Assembly (NCBI GenBank): GCA_947175335.1
Contig: CAMWMF010000001.1
Span: 62,001-126,000, forward strand
Direction: 5' to 3'
Length of the DNA stretch: 64,000 bases
Source of the DNA: an uncultured Clostridia bacterium
GTDB lineage: Bacteria; Bacillota; Clostridia; Christensenellales; Pumilibacteraceae
The position numbers and the translations under genes were made by a program. Positions 1 to 8,871 of this stretch are shown one piece after another. Below the pieces are notes generated by a model that had not been told where the DNA came from, made no database searches, and saw nothing but the letters and a program-made list of their open reading frames with translations. Position 1 is the stretch's first letter. Each line of letters begins with the position of its first letter.

Positions 1-1956
1 CCCGCTAGCCGAATACAAGTCTATCAGCAAATATTCGCAGAAGTACGAGTTGTTAAAGTTGAGAGGAATGAGTATGGCGTCGCCGCGCTCCTGCGAGCTT
101 TTGATTGTAACCGTTTGGGTGGATACGACTATCTGCGGCGTAAGCCAGCCGAGCATTGTTTTGGAATAGACGTTTTGGTCGCCCACCGTCGCGTCCATCA
201 TGTCCGCGCCGCCGAGGCCTTCGTTGCAGCCCGAATTTTCGTCGTAGTCGTAGTAATCGTCAAGCCCCAAAAGGTGCCCGGTTTCGTGTATGTACGTGGA
301 CGCGTTGACTTTCAGTCCCGCAATCTCGGGATAATATTCGTTGGTATAGCCGCCGTGCACGCTTTCTATCATAAAGTCTAAACCGGCGAACAGGTAATAG
401 AATACATTTTTCCCGTCGTACTGTGAGTCGCCGTAATTCCAAGTGACGTACGCCCAATAGAACGAGTCGTCGCTTTCGTAATCGACGGGCGCCGAATAGA
501 TAAGGTATACCGCGTCGATAGTGCCGTCGCCGTTGTAATCGTAGTCGGAGAAGTCGATATAGCTGTCGTAGTATTTAAGCGCTTCGTGCAACAGCAGGTT
601 GTCGCCGTCTTTGTACGTTTCGCCCTGTTCGGTTGCCTTGTGCGATTCGTAATATGAATAGTTGTATTTTGCGGTAAAGGTGGGGACCTGTTGGACGATA
701 TTATATCTCGCTATATCAAATGAAATATCGAGTTGTCCGTACGAGGACTTATAATAATAGGAATGAACGCTTTCCCAGCCTGTGCCTTCGTAATCGCCGT
801 TGAACGCGGTATTAAGGTCGACAAGGTCGCTGTTGTCGATAGTCTTGCCGCTGAACTGGACGGGGATAACGAGCGCGTTGTAGGTGCCTTTGGAGGGCAA
901 GCCTATAGCGGGGTCGGGTTCGTCGCCCGTTTTTGTGATTTTGTCCTGCAACCGCTCGTTGTCGAACGTAGCTGCGTTGTAGGTTTGTTTGTCCATTGTG
1001 CCTGTGGGTGTTACGGGTGTGGTTCCGCCCGAAACGTTAGGCAGGGTAAAGGTTATCGAGCCGAATTTGGAGAACGTGTACGTGTATATCGAATTGTCGC
1101 TCATTACGGCAGTAATCGTGGCGAGGTTGCCGTTCTTTACCGTAAGCGTGAACGACGTCCAAGTGATGCTCGTAAATTCGCCGATGACGGTGTTTCCTGC
1201 GTCGTTGGGTTTCTTCGCGGTATATACGCCGTTGTTGTCGGTGAATTCAAAGTCTTTTATTTCGGTCAAATTGACGGGCGCGGCGTACCAGAACCAATCG
1301 TTAAAATCGTCCGTACCTTCCTCGTATTTTTCGTAGCTTCCGTTTCCTTGTTCGGCGTAATAATAGTACTTGTCAGTCGAGGGGACGTAGCTTATGTAGT
1401 CGGTATATTGGTCGCCGTCTTCTTCCCACACGTACTTGACGTTATTCCCGTTATACTCGTAATAGTCATCGTAGCCGCCGTCGGAGTCGGTAATTTCAAG
1501 CGCGGTTGCAAAGTTCCACTTTGTGCTGTCGGTATACTTTGCGAGTATGGTCGCAAGGTCTTCGCTCTCGCCGGTACCGCCGTTACCACCGTTGCCACCG
1601 TTGCCGTCGTCTTTTTTGGATACCGTAAATGTTATACTTTTGCTGGCGTCGCCTATTTCGAGCGTGACGGTAAACGTGCCTTCCTTGGTCGTGTCTGCCT
1701 CGCTTAAATCGAGCATTTCGTTCATAACAACTATTTGGTTGCCGCCACTGTCCTTTACGGTGAAATACTGCTTGTAATCCACGGTATCGCCTATTTGGAG
1801 ATTGAGCGATTTATCGGCGTTCACCGTAATGGTGTATTCCGGATAGATTGTGCCTGCGTTGTTATCGTTTTTGTCGCCGCAAGCGGTCATGCAAACGACT
1901 GACGCTATAATCGCGATAACAGTCAACAGCGCTACCAAATGTTTTTTGAGTTTCAT
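1..1956 (-). CDS. M6-type zinc metalloprotease lipoprotein (3' end outside window)
   Basis: The reverse strand is open from an ATG at 1956 to the window edge, giving at least 652 residues; the stop lies outside. The N terminus is a lipoprotein signal with lipobox MTAC (Cys26), so the protein should be anchored on the outer face of the membrane. Near residue 557 it has HETGHLLGLDD, which fits the HExxHxxGxxD zinc signature of M6 (immune inhibitor A-like) peptidases, with H557, E558, H561 and D567 as zinc/catalytic residues. Upstream of the catalytic core are a beta-rich region and a Gly/Asn linker (GNGGNGG) near residue 120. GAGG sits eight bases before the start. The family cuts extracellular proteins; the substrate here is unknown. 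It stands alone, divergent from the exonuclease gene. Confidence 0.85.
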   Translation of the reverse strand, partial: MKLKKHLVALLTVIAIIASVVCMTACGDKNDNNAGTIYPEYTITVNADKSLNLQIGDTVDYKQYFTVKDSGGNQIVVMNEMLDLSEADTTKEGTFTVTLEIGDASKSITFTVSKKDDGNGGNGGNGGTGESEDLATILAKYTDSTKWNFATALEITDSDGGYDDYYEYNGNNVKYVWEEDGDQYTDYISYVPSTDKYYYYAEQGNGSYEKYEEGTDDFNDWFWYAAPVNLTEIKDFEFTDNNGVYTAKKPNDAGNTVIGEFTSITWTSFTLTVKNGNLATITAVMSDNSIYTYTFSKFGSITFTLPNVSGGTTPVTPTGTMDKQTYNAATFDNERLQDKITKTGDEPDPAIGLPSKGTYNALVIPVQFSGKTIDNSDLVDLNTAFNGDYEGTGWESVHSYYYKSSYGQLDISFDIARYNIVQQVPTFTAKYNYSYYESHKATEQGETYKDGDNLLLHEALKYYDSYIDFSDYDYNGDGTIDAVYLIYSAPVDYESDDSFYWAYVTWNYGDSQYDGKNVFYYLFAGLDFMIESVHGGYTNEYYPEIAGLKVNASTYIHETGHLLGLDDYYDYDENSGCNEGLGGADMMDATVGDQNVYSKTMLGWLTPQIVVSTQTVTIKSSQERGDAILIPLNFNNSYFCEYLLIDLYSASG

Positions 1957-1989
1957 TGTTTTTTCCTCGTATAAGGTTTTTACAATTAA

Positions 1990-2018
1990 ATTATACACCC
2001 TCGAAAAATTAAAAACAA
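1990..2018 (-). promoter_or_regulatory. sigma-A promoter of the M6 protease gene
   Basis: On the reverse strand TTGTTT (2018-2013) is followed after 17 bp by a perfect TATAAT (1995-1990), 34 bases before the protease start. Confidence 0.6.
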
Positions 2019-2084
2019 GGGAAATCGATTATTAAGATGATTAGAATTTGATTAGAAAAGTTTTATATTCGGCATGAAAACGGT

Positions 2085-2112
2085 TTGATTTAATGTCGTT
2101 TTTTGGTACAAT
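2085..2112 (+). promoter_or_regulatory. sigma-A promoter of the exonuclease gene
   Basis: TTGATT (2085-2090) and TACAAT (2107-2112) are separated by 16 bp and lie just upstream of the ribosome binding site of the next gene. Confidence 0.5.
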
Positions 2113-2133
2113 AGGGTGGGAGGGCGATTATAT

Positions 2134-2985
2134 ATGAGCGCGAACAAGCTTCTTTTGGTTGACGGCAGCAATCTTTTATTCCAAATGTTTTACGGCATGC
2201 CCGCGCGCATAGTCAATAGGCAGGGCAATGCAGTGCACGCGACGGTGGGCTTTGTCGGCGCGCTGCTCAAAATTATCAAAATGACTGCCCCTACCCATAT
2301 CGGGGTGCTGTTTGACGGCGAGCACGAAAACGCCCGCGCGGCGCTCGACGCGGAGTATAAGGCCAACCGAATAGATTACAGCACGGTGTCGGACGAGGAT
2401 TGTCCGTTTACTCAGCTGCCCGATATATACGCCGCGCTCGATTATCTGGGCATAAAGCATGCCGAAACCACGGTGTGCGAAACGGACGACTGGATGGCGG
2501 GCTATGCTTTGACGTACGGAAAAGATATGCAAATAGTCATATCGTCGTTTGACAGCGATTACTTTCAGCTGATAACCGACAACGTGTCGGTGTTACGGTA
2601 CCGCGGTGTAAAAACGGCAATATGTACGCCCGATTACGTAACCGAGCATTTCGGGATAAGCCCCGAGCAATATGCGGATTATAAGGCGCTGACAGGCGAC
2701 GGGTCGGACAACATTAAGGGCGCGTACAAAGTCGGGCCCAAGACGGCGGCGGATTTGCTTAAAAAATTCGGAACGCTCGAAAACGCGCTTGAAAAAGCCG
2801 AGCAAATAGAGCGCCCAAAGGTTCGGCAAGCGATAACGAGCGCAACCGAACGCCTGCGCACCAATTACAAATTGATTAAACTGGAAAATTACTCGCCACT
2901 GCCGTTCGGCATTGACGAGCTTGCGCACGACGGTATACAACTGTCGTCGAGCGAGATTTTAAAGAATATCGGCATTTTGCCGTAG
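2134..2985 (+). CDS. 5'-3' exonuclease (FEN/PIN-like, DNA polymerase I N-terminal domain family)
   Basis: 283 residues, the size of stand-alone 5'-nucleases such as Bacillus YpcP or E. coli ExoIX. Acidic metal ligands are visible in the family positions: LLLVDGSNLLF at the N terminus, VLFDGEHEN, ETDDWMAGYA and SSFDSDYFQL. The helix-3-turn-helix DNA-binding element follows as LTGDGSDNIKGAYKVGPKTA. The enzyme should remove 5' flaps or RNA primers in DNA replication and repair; it has no polymerase domain. A GTG at 2116 would extend the frame by six codons, but GGTGGGAGGG at 2115-2124 is well placed for the ATG at 2134. It is convergent with the prenyltransferase gene, with only about 40 bp between the stops. 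Confidence 0.88.
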   Translation: MSANKLLLVDGSNLLFQMFYGMPARIVNRQGNAVHATVGFVGALLKIIKMTAPTHIGVLFDGEHENARAALDAEYKANRIDYSTVSDEDCPFTQLPDIYAALDYLGIKHAETTVCETDDWMAGYALTYGKDMQIVISSFDSDYFQLITDNVSVLRYRGVKTAICTPDYVTEHFGISPEQYADYKALTGDGSDNIKGAYKVGPKTAADLLKKFGTLENALEKAEQIERPKVRQAITSATERLRTNYKLIKLENYSPLPFGIDELAHDGIQLSSSEILKNIGILP

Positions 2986-3024
2986 AAAATATAATTTTAT
3001 AAGTGTGGCAGCAACGCGGTTATG

Positions 3025-3630
3025 TCAGCCGCCTAATGTGACGTCCTGTCGGGAGTACCAGTCGAGGGCGTCTTTTAGGTGTTGCTCTTTGAAGTCCGGC
3101 CATAAATCGTCGACAATATAAAAATCGGAATACACCGTTTGAATGGGTAAAAAACCGGACAGCCTGCACATTCCGCCCCAACGTATAACAAGGTCTATGC
3201 GCGGCACGGCGCTCGACAGCCAACCGTTTTTCAAGTCCCATTCCCAGCCGTAATTGACCAAAAGATTTACGCGCAGCTTGTTTTGTTCGTCGGCTTTTCG
3301 CTCGGCGTAGGGCAGTAGCGCGACGGGAAAGCATGGCGAGTGTGTGTTGCCCACAACGTGCACCTGCGCGCCCTCCGCTTCTATCAGCTTGACTGCTTTG
3401 CAGCATGCGTCGGTGAATGCCGATACCTGCGCTTTCGGGCGTTTGCAGTTGTCCACGGTAAAGCCGTAGTACGTAAGCTCCTTTATTCCAAGCCGCTTTG
3501 CGGCGCGAAGCAGTTCCAGTCCCGCGGGCAGGCCGTATTTATAGCCGTCCTCTTTGCTCATGCCGTTTTGGGTCGCCCAGCGCCTGTTGCCGTCGGGTAT
3601 TATTCCTATGTGCATTGGAGTGCGATACAT
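3025..3630 (-). CDS. cis-prenyltransferase, undecaprenyl diphosphate synthase family (short form)
   Basis: The start MYRTPMHIGIIPDGNRRWA holds the family signature: Asp13 and Asn15-Arg17 bind the allylic diphosphate. The second signature appears near the C terminus as DLVIRWGG...RLSGFLP...YSDFY...LWPDF. The family condenses isopentenyl diphosphate into Z-polyprenyl diphosphates for cell-wall carriers. With the ATG at 3630 (AAAGGCGGTG just upstream) the protein is 201 residues, clearly shorter than the roughly 230-250 usual for UppS, and the usual IRTGGE is IRWGGM. The frame is open up to 3786 but that extension lacks a ribosome binding site and conserved sequence. It may be a paralogue making a different chain length rather than the housekeeping UppS. 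Confidence 0.8.
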   Translation of the reverse strand: MYRTPMHIGIIPDGNRRWATQNGMSKEDGYKYGLPAGLELLRAAKRLGIKELTYYGFTVDNCKRPKAQVSAFTDACCKAVKLIEAEGAQVHVVGNTHSPCFPVALLPYAERKADEQNKLRVNLLVNYGWEWDLKNGWLSSAVPRIDLVIRWGGMCRLSGFLPIQTVYSDFYIVDDLWPDFKEQHLKDALDWYSRQDVTLGG

Positions 3631-3779
3631 TTTCACCGCCTTTGTAATGGTTTGGGTTGATATCATTATTTGTAAAACGCGCAAAAGTATGTAATTTGCA
3701 GTGTGCCGTTTACAAACTTTTCCGTTGGCAAATGCATTTATGCTCGGCATAAACCGATATGCCCGACGCACGGAAACGA

Positions 3780-3808
3780 TTGACAAACAAACGAATATCT
3801 ATTATAAT
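3780..3808 (+). promoter_or_regulatory. fully consensus sigma-A promoter
   Basis: TTGACA (3780-3785), exactly 17 bp, then TATAAT (3803-3808): a perfect consensus promoter facing the transglutaminase-like gene. A second TATAAT lies at 3853-3858. Confidence 0.85.
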
Positions 3809-3810
3809 AC

Positions 3811-3850
3811 AAGCGAAATCGCTTGCTTGCAAGCAAGCAAATTTGCTTGT
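3811..3850. promoter_or_regulatory. nested palindromes between promoter and gene, candidate operator
   Basis: Directly after the -10 box are AAGCGA-AA-TCGCTT (3811-3824) and the perfect 18-bp palindrome GCTTGCTTGCAAGCAAGC (3821-3838), followed by further GCTTG/CAAGC-like units to 3850. Their position over the expected transcription start suggests a repressor site or a 5' UTR hairpin; which one cannot be decided from sequence. Confidence 0.45.
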
Positions 3851-3894
3851 TATATAATACAAATACTATAACAGTTTTCAGTAAAGGAGTTTTT

Positions 3895-6800
3895 ATGAAA
3901 ACACGTTCGGTACATAATCCCATTTTGGCGGTAATGATTTCGGCGCTCTGCGTGGTTATTTCCGCAATCATAGCCATATCGGTAATTGCGGCGCCTCGCC
4001 GCGCGACCGCTGCGGAAGCCGAAGATACGGAGCACGGCTACTATTACTCGCAGCTCAAAAACAGCAAGCTTGCCGAGCGGCTGTACAACGCGCTGTTGGA
4101 TATGAACAAAGAAGGTTATTTTGAAGAATGTACCGAGGAATACGACTTGACGTCGGTGCTTACTCAAAGAGAGCTCGGCGATTATATTATCAATAAGTCG
4201 CCCGCTATCCCCGTGGCGTTGGGCGCGGCGCGCGACGCGTTCTATCTCGATCATCCCGAATTGTTTTATGCGGACGTGCATAAAATGCGCCTTACGTTCA
4301 GCTCGGACGGCAACACCCATTCGGCATATCTCGGCGCGGGCAGAGAGGCCAATTATTATGCGGACTACACAGCCGATTCCAAAGCCGCAGTAAAAGCCGC
4401 GGTGGCGGACTTTGACGCGCAAGTGGCCAAAGTGGTAACGGCGGCAAAGGCGAAAACCGGCGTTGTCGAGCAGATACAATACGTAAACGAATATTTGTGC
4501 GACAATGCCAAATACGATTTCGGCGCGTACGACGACGTGCACAACGACCGCGCTTACAACGGCTACGTGTACACCGCTTACGGCATTCTTAACAGCGGTG
4601 AGGGCAAAGCCTTGTGCGAAGGCTATGCCAAAGCGTTCAAGGTAATAATGGATAAACTCGGCATTCCGTGCGTGCTTATTGCCGGCGCGGCGTGCAACGG
4701 CATTGACGGCGCGGACGGTCAGGAATCGACCTACGAGCCGCATATGTGGAATGCCGTTCAGGTTGAAGGACAGTGGTACGGCGTGGACGTGACGTGGAAC
4801 GATACCGAAAACAACCACAACAAGTATATGCTTTTGGGCGAGCTTTCGCTTATGAAAAGCAGGTACGACAATCCCGTTATTTCATCGTCCGAGTTCAAGG
4901 TTAGATATCCCGTTCTCCGCGTACTCGATTACGGCGATTTTACGGACGACGGCGGGTTTGAGTTTAAGGACAGCGGCACCGTGGGCGGTCAAGAGCTCGG
5001 TCCCGAATCCTCCGGCTTGGTAGGCGTAAGCTACGAGGATAAAAATATCAACCAGTTAAAGGCCGACGGAAAATACCTTGCGGTACGCTTGGACGACAAT
5101 CAGTCGTGGGTAGATTACAGTGCGTATATCGACTTATTGGTTGAAATGGGTACGGAAGGCGATCTTGTTGTTGGTAAGTATACGCTGTTTATGCCGTATA
5201 TGGCCGTACAATACTCACAGTTTGCAATCATCAACGTCGCGCCCGACACCACGGTGGAAATAGGCGCTATGACGGCCGGCACTTGGGCTAACCTCGACGA
5301 CAAAAACATTCTTGCGGTAAGCGCAAAGTATAACAATCAAGATTTCGGCATAGCTAAGGGTATGCCTCATATTAAGTCGATGCGACCCAACGAAAAGGGT
5401 TACATAATGAGCTACGATCCTACGGATATATCCATTACTTACGACGAAAAGCTTATATACGAGGACACCACGTCTACCGAGGTGGACATTGAGGTTACCG
5501 CCGAGCGCAAAGATATTAAGCCGAAGGTTGAAAACGTAAAGTGGAACGCGGAAACCAATACCGTTACGTTTACCTTTACGCCCAGCTCGCCGTACGCGCA
5601 CAACAGCCTTACCTATAACTTTGTGCCCACAAACCTTATCGGCTCGGAAACGGGCGAAAGACCGGAAGCGGGAAAACTTGCTTTCAAGCGCGACGAGGTT
5701 ATTTGCCCTAAGGTATTTAACGACGGCAGGCTGTATATGAAGATTTACGGTACGCCTCAGTTTGTAAGCGCGGACGACCAATCGCTCAATCAGTTCAAGG
5801 ACAAAAACGGTCAGCCCATAGTCAATCAGCGCAGCCAGCTCATGCTCGTTATCAACCACCCGACCAAGGCGGAAAACGAGCAAATGGAAAAAGCGGCGGA
5901 GAAGCTTGGCGATAAAGTTTTGGCAAGCTCTACCTACCAAATCAATTTGCAGATGTGCGGCCAGATACAAAAGGTGCCCGACGGCAGCTATATGCAGGTA
6001 GGCTTCGGCTTCCCCGAGGGTATGGGTCCAGAGGACGAGGGCGTCAGCTTTACCGTTTACCACTACACGCGCAACGACGACGGCACTATTAAGGACGTGG
6101 AAGCCGTGCCTTGCGTTGTCACTCAATACGGAGTTATCGCTACCGTAAAGAGCTTCTCGCCGTTTATGATTTGCGCCGTTTCTTCGGACAGCCCGTCCGT
6201 CAAGGACCAAGGCAAAATGATATTGGCGAGTGTCGACGGTATCGGCGGCAATATCGACAAAAAGGATATAATGAGCGTCGCTAACGGCGGCTCTGTAACC
6301 TACACCATAACCGAGGACGAGGGATATACCATTGACCGCGTGCTTGTAAACGGTGTGGACAAAAAGAATAGCGTTGTCGCAGGCAAGCTTACTCTTACCG
6401 ATGCCGAATTAAAAGCAAACAACAACATAGTTGTTACGTTTATTTCCGACCGCGCGACCAAGTTTATCGCCGACAATGAATTAAAGGTTGTCGAGCACGA
6501 TTTGGTCGTTACCGAAAATGATATGATAGTCGCATACGTGGCGGGCGATCCCACGCCCAAGGCACCCGAAAAGGGCGCCAACGTCGGACTTATAGTCGGC
6601 ATTGTCATCGCGGTAGTGGCTGTTTTGGCGGCGGCAGGACTTGCGTTGTTCTTTATCTTCCGTAAAAAGAACGGAGAAAAGGCGACTGCGACCAACACCA
6701 ACAAAACCGCTAAGGCAAAAACGACGACAAAGAAAGAAGCGGCGGCTACTAAGGATAAGGCGGCAACAAAACCCGCGGCAAAACCCGAACCTGCCAAGAC

Positions 6801-7113
6801 GGATAAGACCGTGACGGCAAATACGGCTACGGCAAACAGGACGGCTCCACCCACGCGCCCCGCTCCACCCACGCGCCCGACTGCTGCGCCGCAACGCCCG
6901 CAAAGCGGATCCGCGACTCAAAGACCGAGCAGTGCGGGACAAAGACCGACAAGCGGGACAACACAGCGCCCTACGACAACGCCGCAGCGCCCGAGCAATG
7001 CAAACGCGCAAAGGCCGTCTGCTTCGACGCAACGTCCCGGCGCAACGAGACCCGCTCCTCAGCGCCCGACAGGGGCAACGCGACCCGCTCCCACCGAAAA
7101 AAACAAAAAGTAA
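3895..7113 (+). CDS. membrane-anchored surface protein with transglutaminase-like domain
   Basis: 1072 residues from the ATG at 3895, which has AAAGGAG seven bases upstream. An N-terminal hydrophobic signal is followed by a transglutaminase/protease-like fold with the triad visible as Cys241 (KALCEGYAKAF), His283 (EPHMWNAV) and Asp298 (GVDVTWND). A long beta-rich extracellular part follows, including a segment with repeat-like GGSVTYTITEDEGYTI. One transmembrane helix lies near residues 897-922, then RKKNG and about 150 residues of Lys/Ala/Thr and then Pro/Arg/Gln/Thr low-complexity sequence with repeated QRP and TRP units. By the positive-inside rule this tail should be cytoplasmic. Such domains cross-link or hydrolyse peptide or cell-wall bonds; the substrate is unknown. 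Confidence 0.75.
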   Translation: MKTRSVHNPILAVMISALCVVISAIIAISVIAAPRRATAAEAEDTEHGYYYSQLKNSKLAERLYNALLDMNKEGYFEECTEEYDLTSVLTQRELGDYIINKSPAIPVALGAARDAFYLDHPELFYADVHKMRLTFSSDGNTHSAYLGAGREANYYADYTADSKAAVKAAVADFDAQVAKVVTAAKAKTGVVEQIQYVNEYLCDNAKYDFGAYDDVHNDRAYNGYVYTAYGILNSGEGKALCEGYAKAFKVIMDKLGIPCVLIAGAACNGIDGADGQESTYEPHMWNAVQVEGQWYGVDVTWNDTENNHNKYMLLGELSLMKSRYDNPVISSSEFKVRYPVLRVLDYGDFTDDGGFEFKDSGTVGGQELGPESSGLVGVSYEDKNINQLKADGKYLAVRLDDNQSWVDYSAYIDLLVEMGTEGDLVVGKYTLFMPYMAVQYSQFAIINVAPDTTVEIGAMTAGTWANLDDKNILAVSAKYNNQDFGIAKGMPHIKSMRPNEKGYIMSYDPTDISITYDEKLIYEDTTSTEVDIEVTAERKDIKPKVENVKWNAETNTVTFTFTPSSPYAHNSLTYNFVPTNLIGSETGERPEAGKLAFKRDEVICPKVFNDGRLYMKIYGTPQFVSADDQSLNQFKDKNGQPIVNQRSQLMLVINHPTKAENEQMEKAAEKLGDKVLASSTYQINLQMCGQIQKVPDGSYMQVGFGFPEGMGPEDEGVSFTVYHYTRNDDGTIKDVEAVPCVVTQYGVIATVKSFSPFMICAVSSDSPSVKDQGKMILASVDGIGGNIDKKDIMSVANGGSVTYTITEDEGYTIDRVLVNGVDKKNSVVAGKLTLTDAELKANNNIVVTFISDRATKFIADNELKVVEHDLVVTENDMIVAYVAGDPTPKAPEKGANVGLIVGIVIAVVAVLAAAGLALFFIFRKKNGEKATATNTNKTAKAKTTTKKEAAATKDKAATKPAAKPEPAKTDKTVTANTATANRTAPPTRPAPPTRPTAAPQRPQSGSATQRPSSAGQRPTSGTTQRPTTTPQRPSNANAQRPSASTQRPGATRPAPQRPTGATRPAPTEKNKK

Positions 7114-7141
7114 ATCGAAACAATAATAAGGAGTTATTCGT

Positions 7142-8866
7142 ATGAAGCTGGATAAGCTTGTAGGCGAACGTTTTAAGGAAAAGCCCGCCGATTGCGTTGT
7201 GGATAGCCACGCCTTTATGGTACGCGGCGGGTATGTAAAATACGTTGCAAACGGTATATTTTCGTCGTTCACGCCGCTCAAACGCGTGACCAAAAAAATC
7301 GAACAGATAATGCGCGAGGAGATGGACTTAATCGACGGACAGGAAGTGCAGTTCCCCGTAGTTATGCCCGCGTCTATATGGCAGGAGTCGGGCAGATATA
7401 AGAGCATAGGCAAGGAAATGGCGCGGTTTAACGACCGCAACAACAGCCCGCTCGTGCTCGGTATGACCCATGAAGAAGCGGCTGTGCACCTTGTGCGCGA
7501 GTACGGTCAGACCTATGCCAAATATCCCTTTATGATATATCAAATCCAAACCAAGTTCCGCGACGAGGCCCGTCCGCGCGCGGGGCTTATAAGGGTGCGC
7601 GAATTCACAATGAAGGACGCGTATTCCTTCCATACAAGTCAAGCGGATTTGGAGCAATACTACGACAAGGCGCACAAAGCGTACGAGCGCATTTATGCGC
7701 GCGTGGGGCTTCCCGAGGTCATTTCGGTCAAGTCCGATTCGGGCATGATGGGCGGCAGCATTTCGCACGAGTTTATGCTGCTTACCGCTATCGGCGAGGA
7801 TTCCATTGCAATATGTAACGACTGCGGATACAGGGCGAACGTTGAAGCTGCGGAATGCGTTTTGGACGCGCCGGCAAATGCGAAAAGCGAAAAGCTCACC
7901 AAGGTTCATACGCCCAACGGTCATACCATAGAAGAGGTTTGCGCTTTCCTTAAATGCGAAACTGCGGCTTCGTGCAAGGCGGTCGTGTACCAGCGCAATG
8001 CCGACGACAGTTACGTAGTGCTGTTTATTCGCGGCGACTTGGAAGTAAACGAAACAAAGCTTACCAACTACTTGGGTTGCGATATTCATCCCGCGGTCAT
8101 CACCGAGGAGAGCGGTATCGTTGCGGGCTTTATCGGCCCCGTAGGACTTAATGCCAAAGCAACGGTGTTGTACGACAGGTCGCTGCAAAACATGAACAAT
8201 CTTGTTTGCGGCGCTAACGAGAACGATTACCACTATACGGGACTTGACATGGCGCGCGACGTAAAAGGCGCCGAATACAATGATTTTGCAAAAATCGTCG
8301 ACGGCGGCATTTGCCCCGTTTGCGGCAAGCACAGCATAACGGTTTCGCGCGGCATAGAGGTTGGCAATATATTCCAGCTCGGCACCAAGTACACCAAGTC
8401 GATGGGTATGACGTATCTCGACAACGACGGCAATTCGCAGTACCCGATTATGGGTTGCTACGGCATAGGCGTCGGGCGGCTTGCCGCGGCTATTGCGGAA
8501 GCGCACCATGATGGTTACGGTCCTATTTGGCCGCTTTCGGTTGCGCCGTGGCAGGTGCATTTGTGCGCGGTGCGAGCCGACGATCCCGAAATCAAGGCGT
8601 ATGCGGATAAGCTGTACGAAAGCTTACAGAGCAGTGGTATAGAAGTCATTTACGACGACCGCAACGTGAGCGCGGGCGTAATGTTCTCGGACGCCGATTT
8701 ACTCGGCGTACCGTACCGCGTGATAGTCAGCCCGCGCAATATGAAAAGCGGCGTAGTCGAATTCACTTCGCGCGACAAGACGATGAAGGAAACGCTCGAG
8801 CTAAACGGCGCGGCGGACGAGGTGATAAAAACAGTCCGCGCAGAGCTGAACAAGTTCAAAATGTAA
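7142..8866 (+). CDS. proS: prolyl-tRNA synthetase
   Basis: 574 residues, the length of bacterial-type ProS. Class II motif 2 appears as FRDEARPRAGLIRVREFTM and motif 3 as GCYGIGVGRLAAAI. Between them is the editing (INS) domain of the bacterial form, about residues 230-390, and the C-terminal anticodon-binding domain starts near WPLSVAPWQVHL. It charges tRNA-Pro in the cytoplasm. AAGGAG stands upstream of the ATG. It follows the transglutaminase-like gene by 28 bp and is followed by the desulfidase-like gene after 5 bp, so the three may be cotranscribed. Confidence 0.97.
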   Translation: MKLDKLVGERFKEKPADCVVDSHAFMVRGGYVKYVANGIFSSFTPLKRVTKKIEQIMREEMDLIDGQEVQFPVVMPASIWQESGRYKSIGKEMARFNDRNNSPLVLGMTHEEAAVHLVREYGQTYAKYPFMIYQIQTKFRDEARPRAGLIRVREFTMKDAYSFHTSQADLEQYYDKAHKAYERIYARVGLPEVISVKSDSGMMGGSISHEFMLLTAIGEDSIAICNDCGYRANVEAAECVLDAPANAKSEKLTKVHTPNGHTIEEVCAFLKCETAASCKAVVYQRNADDSYVVLFIRGDLEVNETKLTNYLGCDIHPAVITEESGIVAGFIGPVGLNAKATVLYDRSLQNMNNLVCGANENDYHYTGLDMARDVKGAEYNDFAKIVDGGICPVCGKHSITVSRGIEVGNIFQLGTKYTKSMGMTYLDNDGNSQYPIMGCYGIGVGRLAAAIAEAHHDGYGPIWPLSVAPWQVHLCAVRADDPEIKAYADKLYESLQSSGIEVIYDDRNVSAGVMFSDADLLGVPYRVIVSPRNMKSGVVEFTSRDKTMKETLELNGAADEVIKTVRAELNKFKM

Positions 8867-8871
8867 TATAT

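Noticed and set aside
733..1707. Forward open frame opposite the M6 protease
   Set aside because: The reverse strand has a signal peptide and HExxH motif in a continuous frame; the forward frame is only its shadow.
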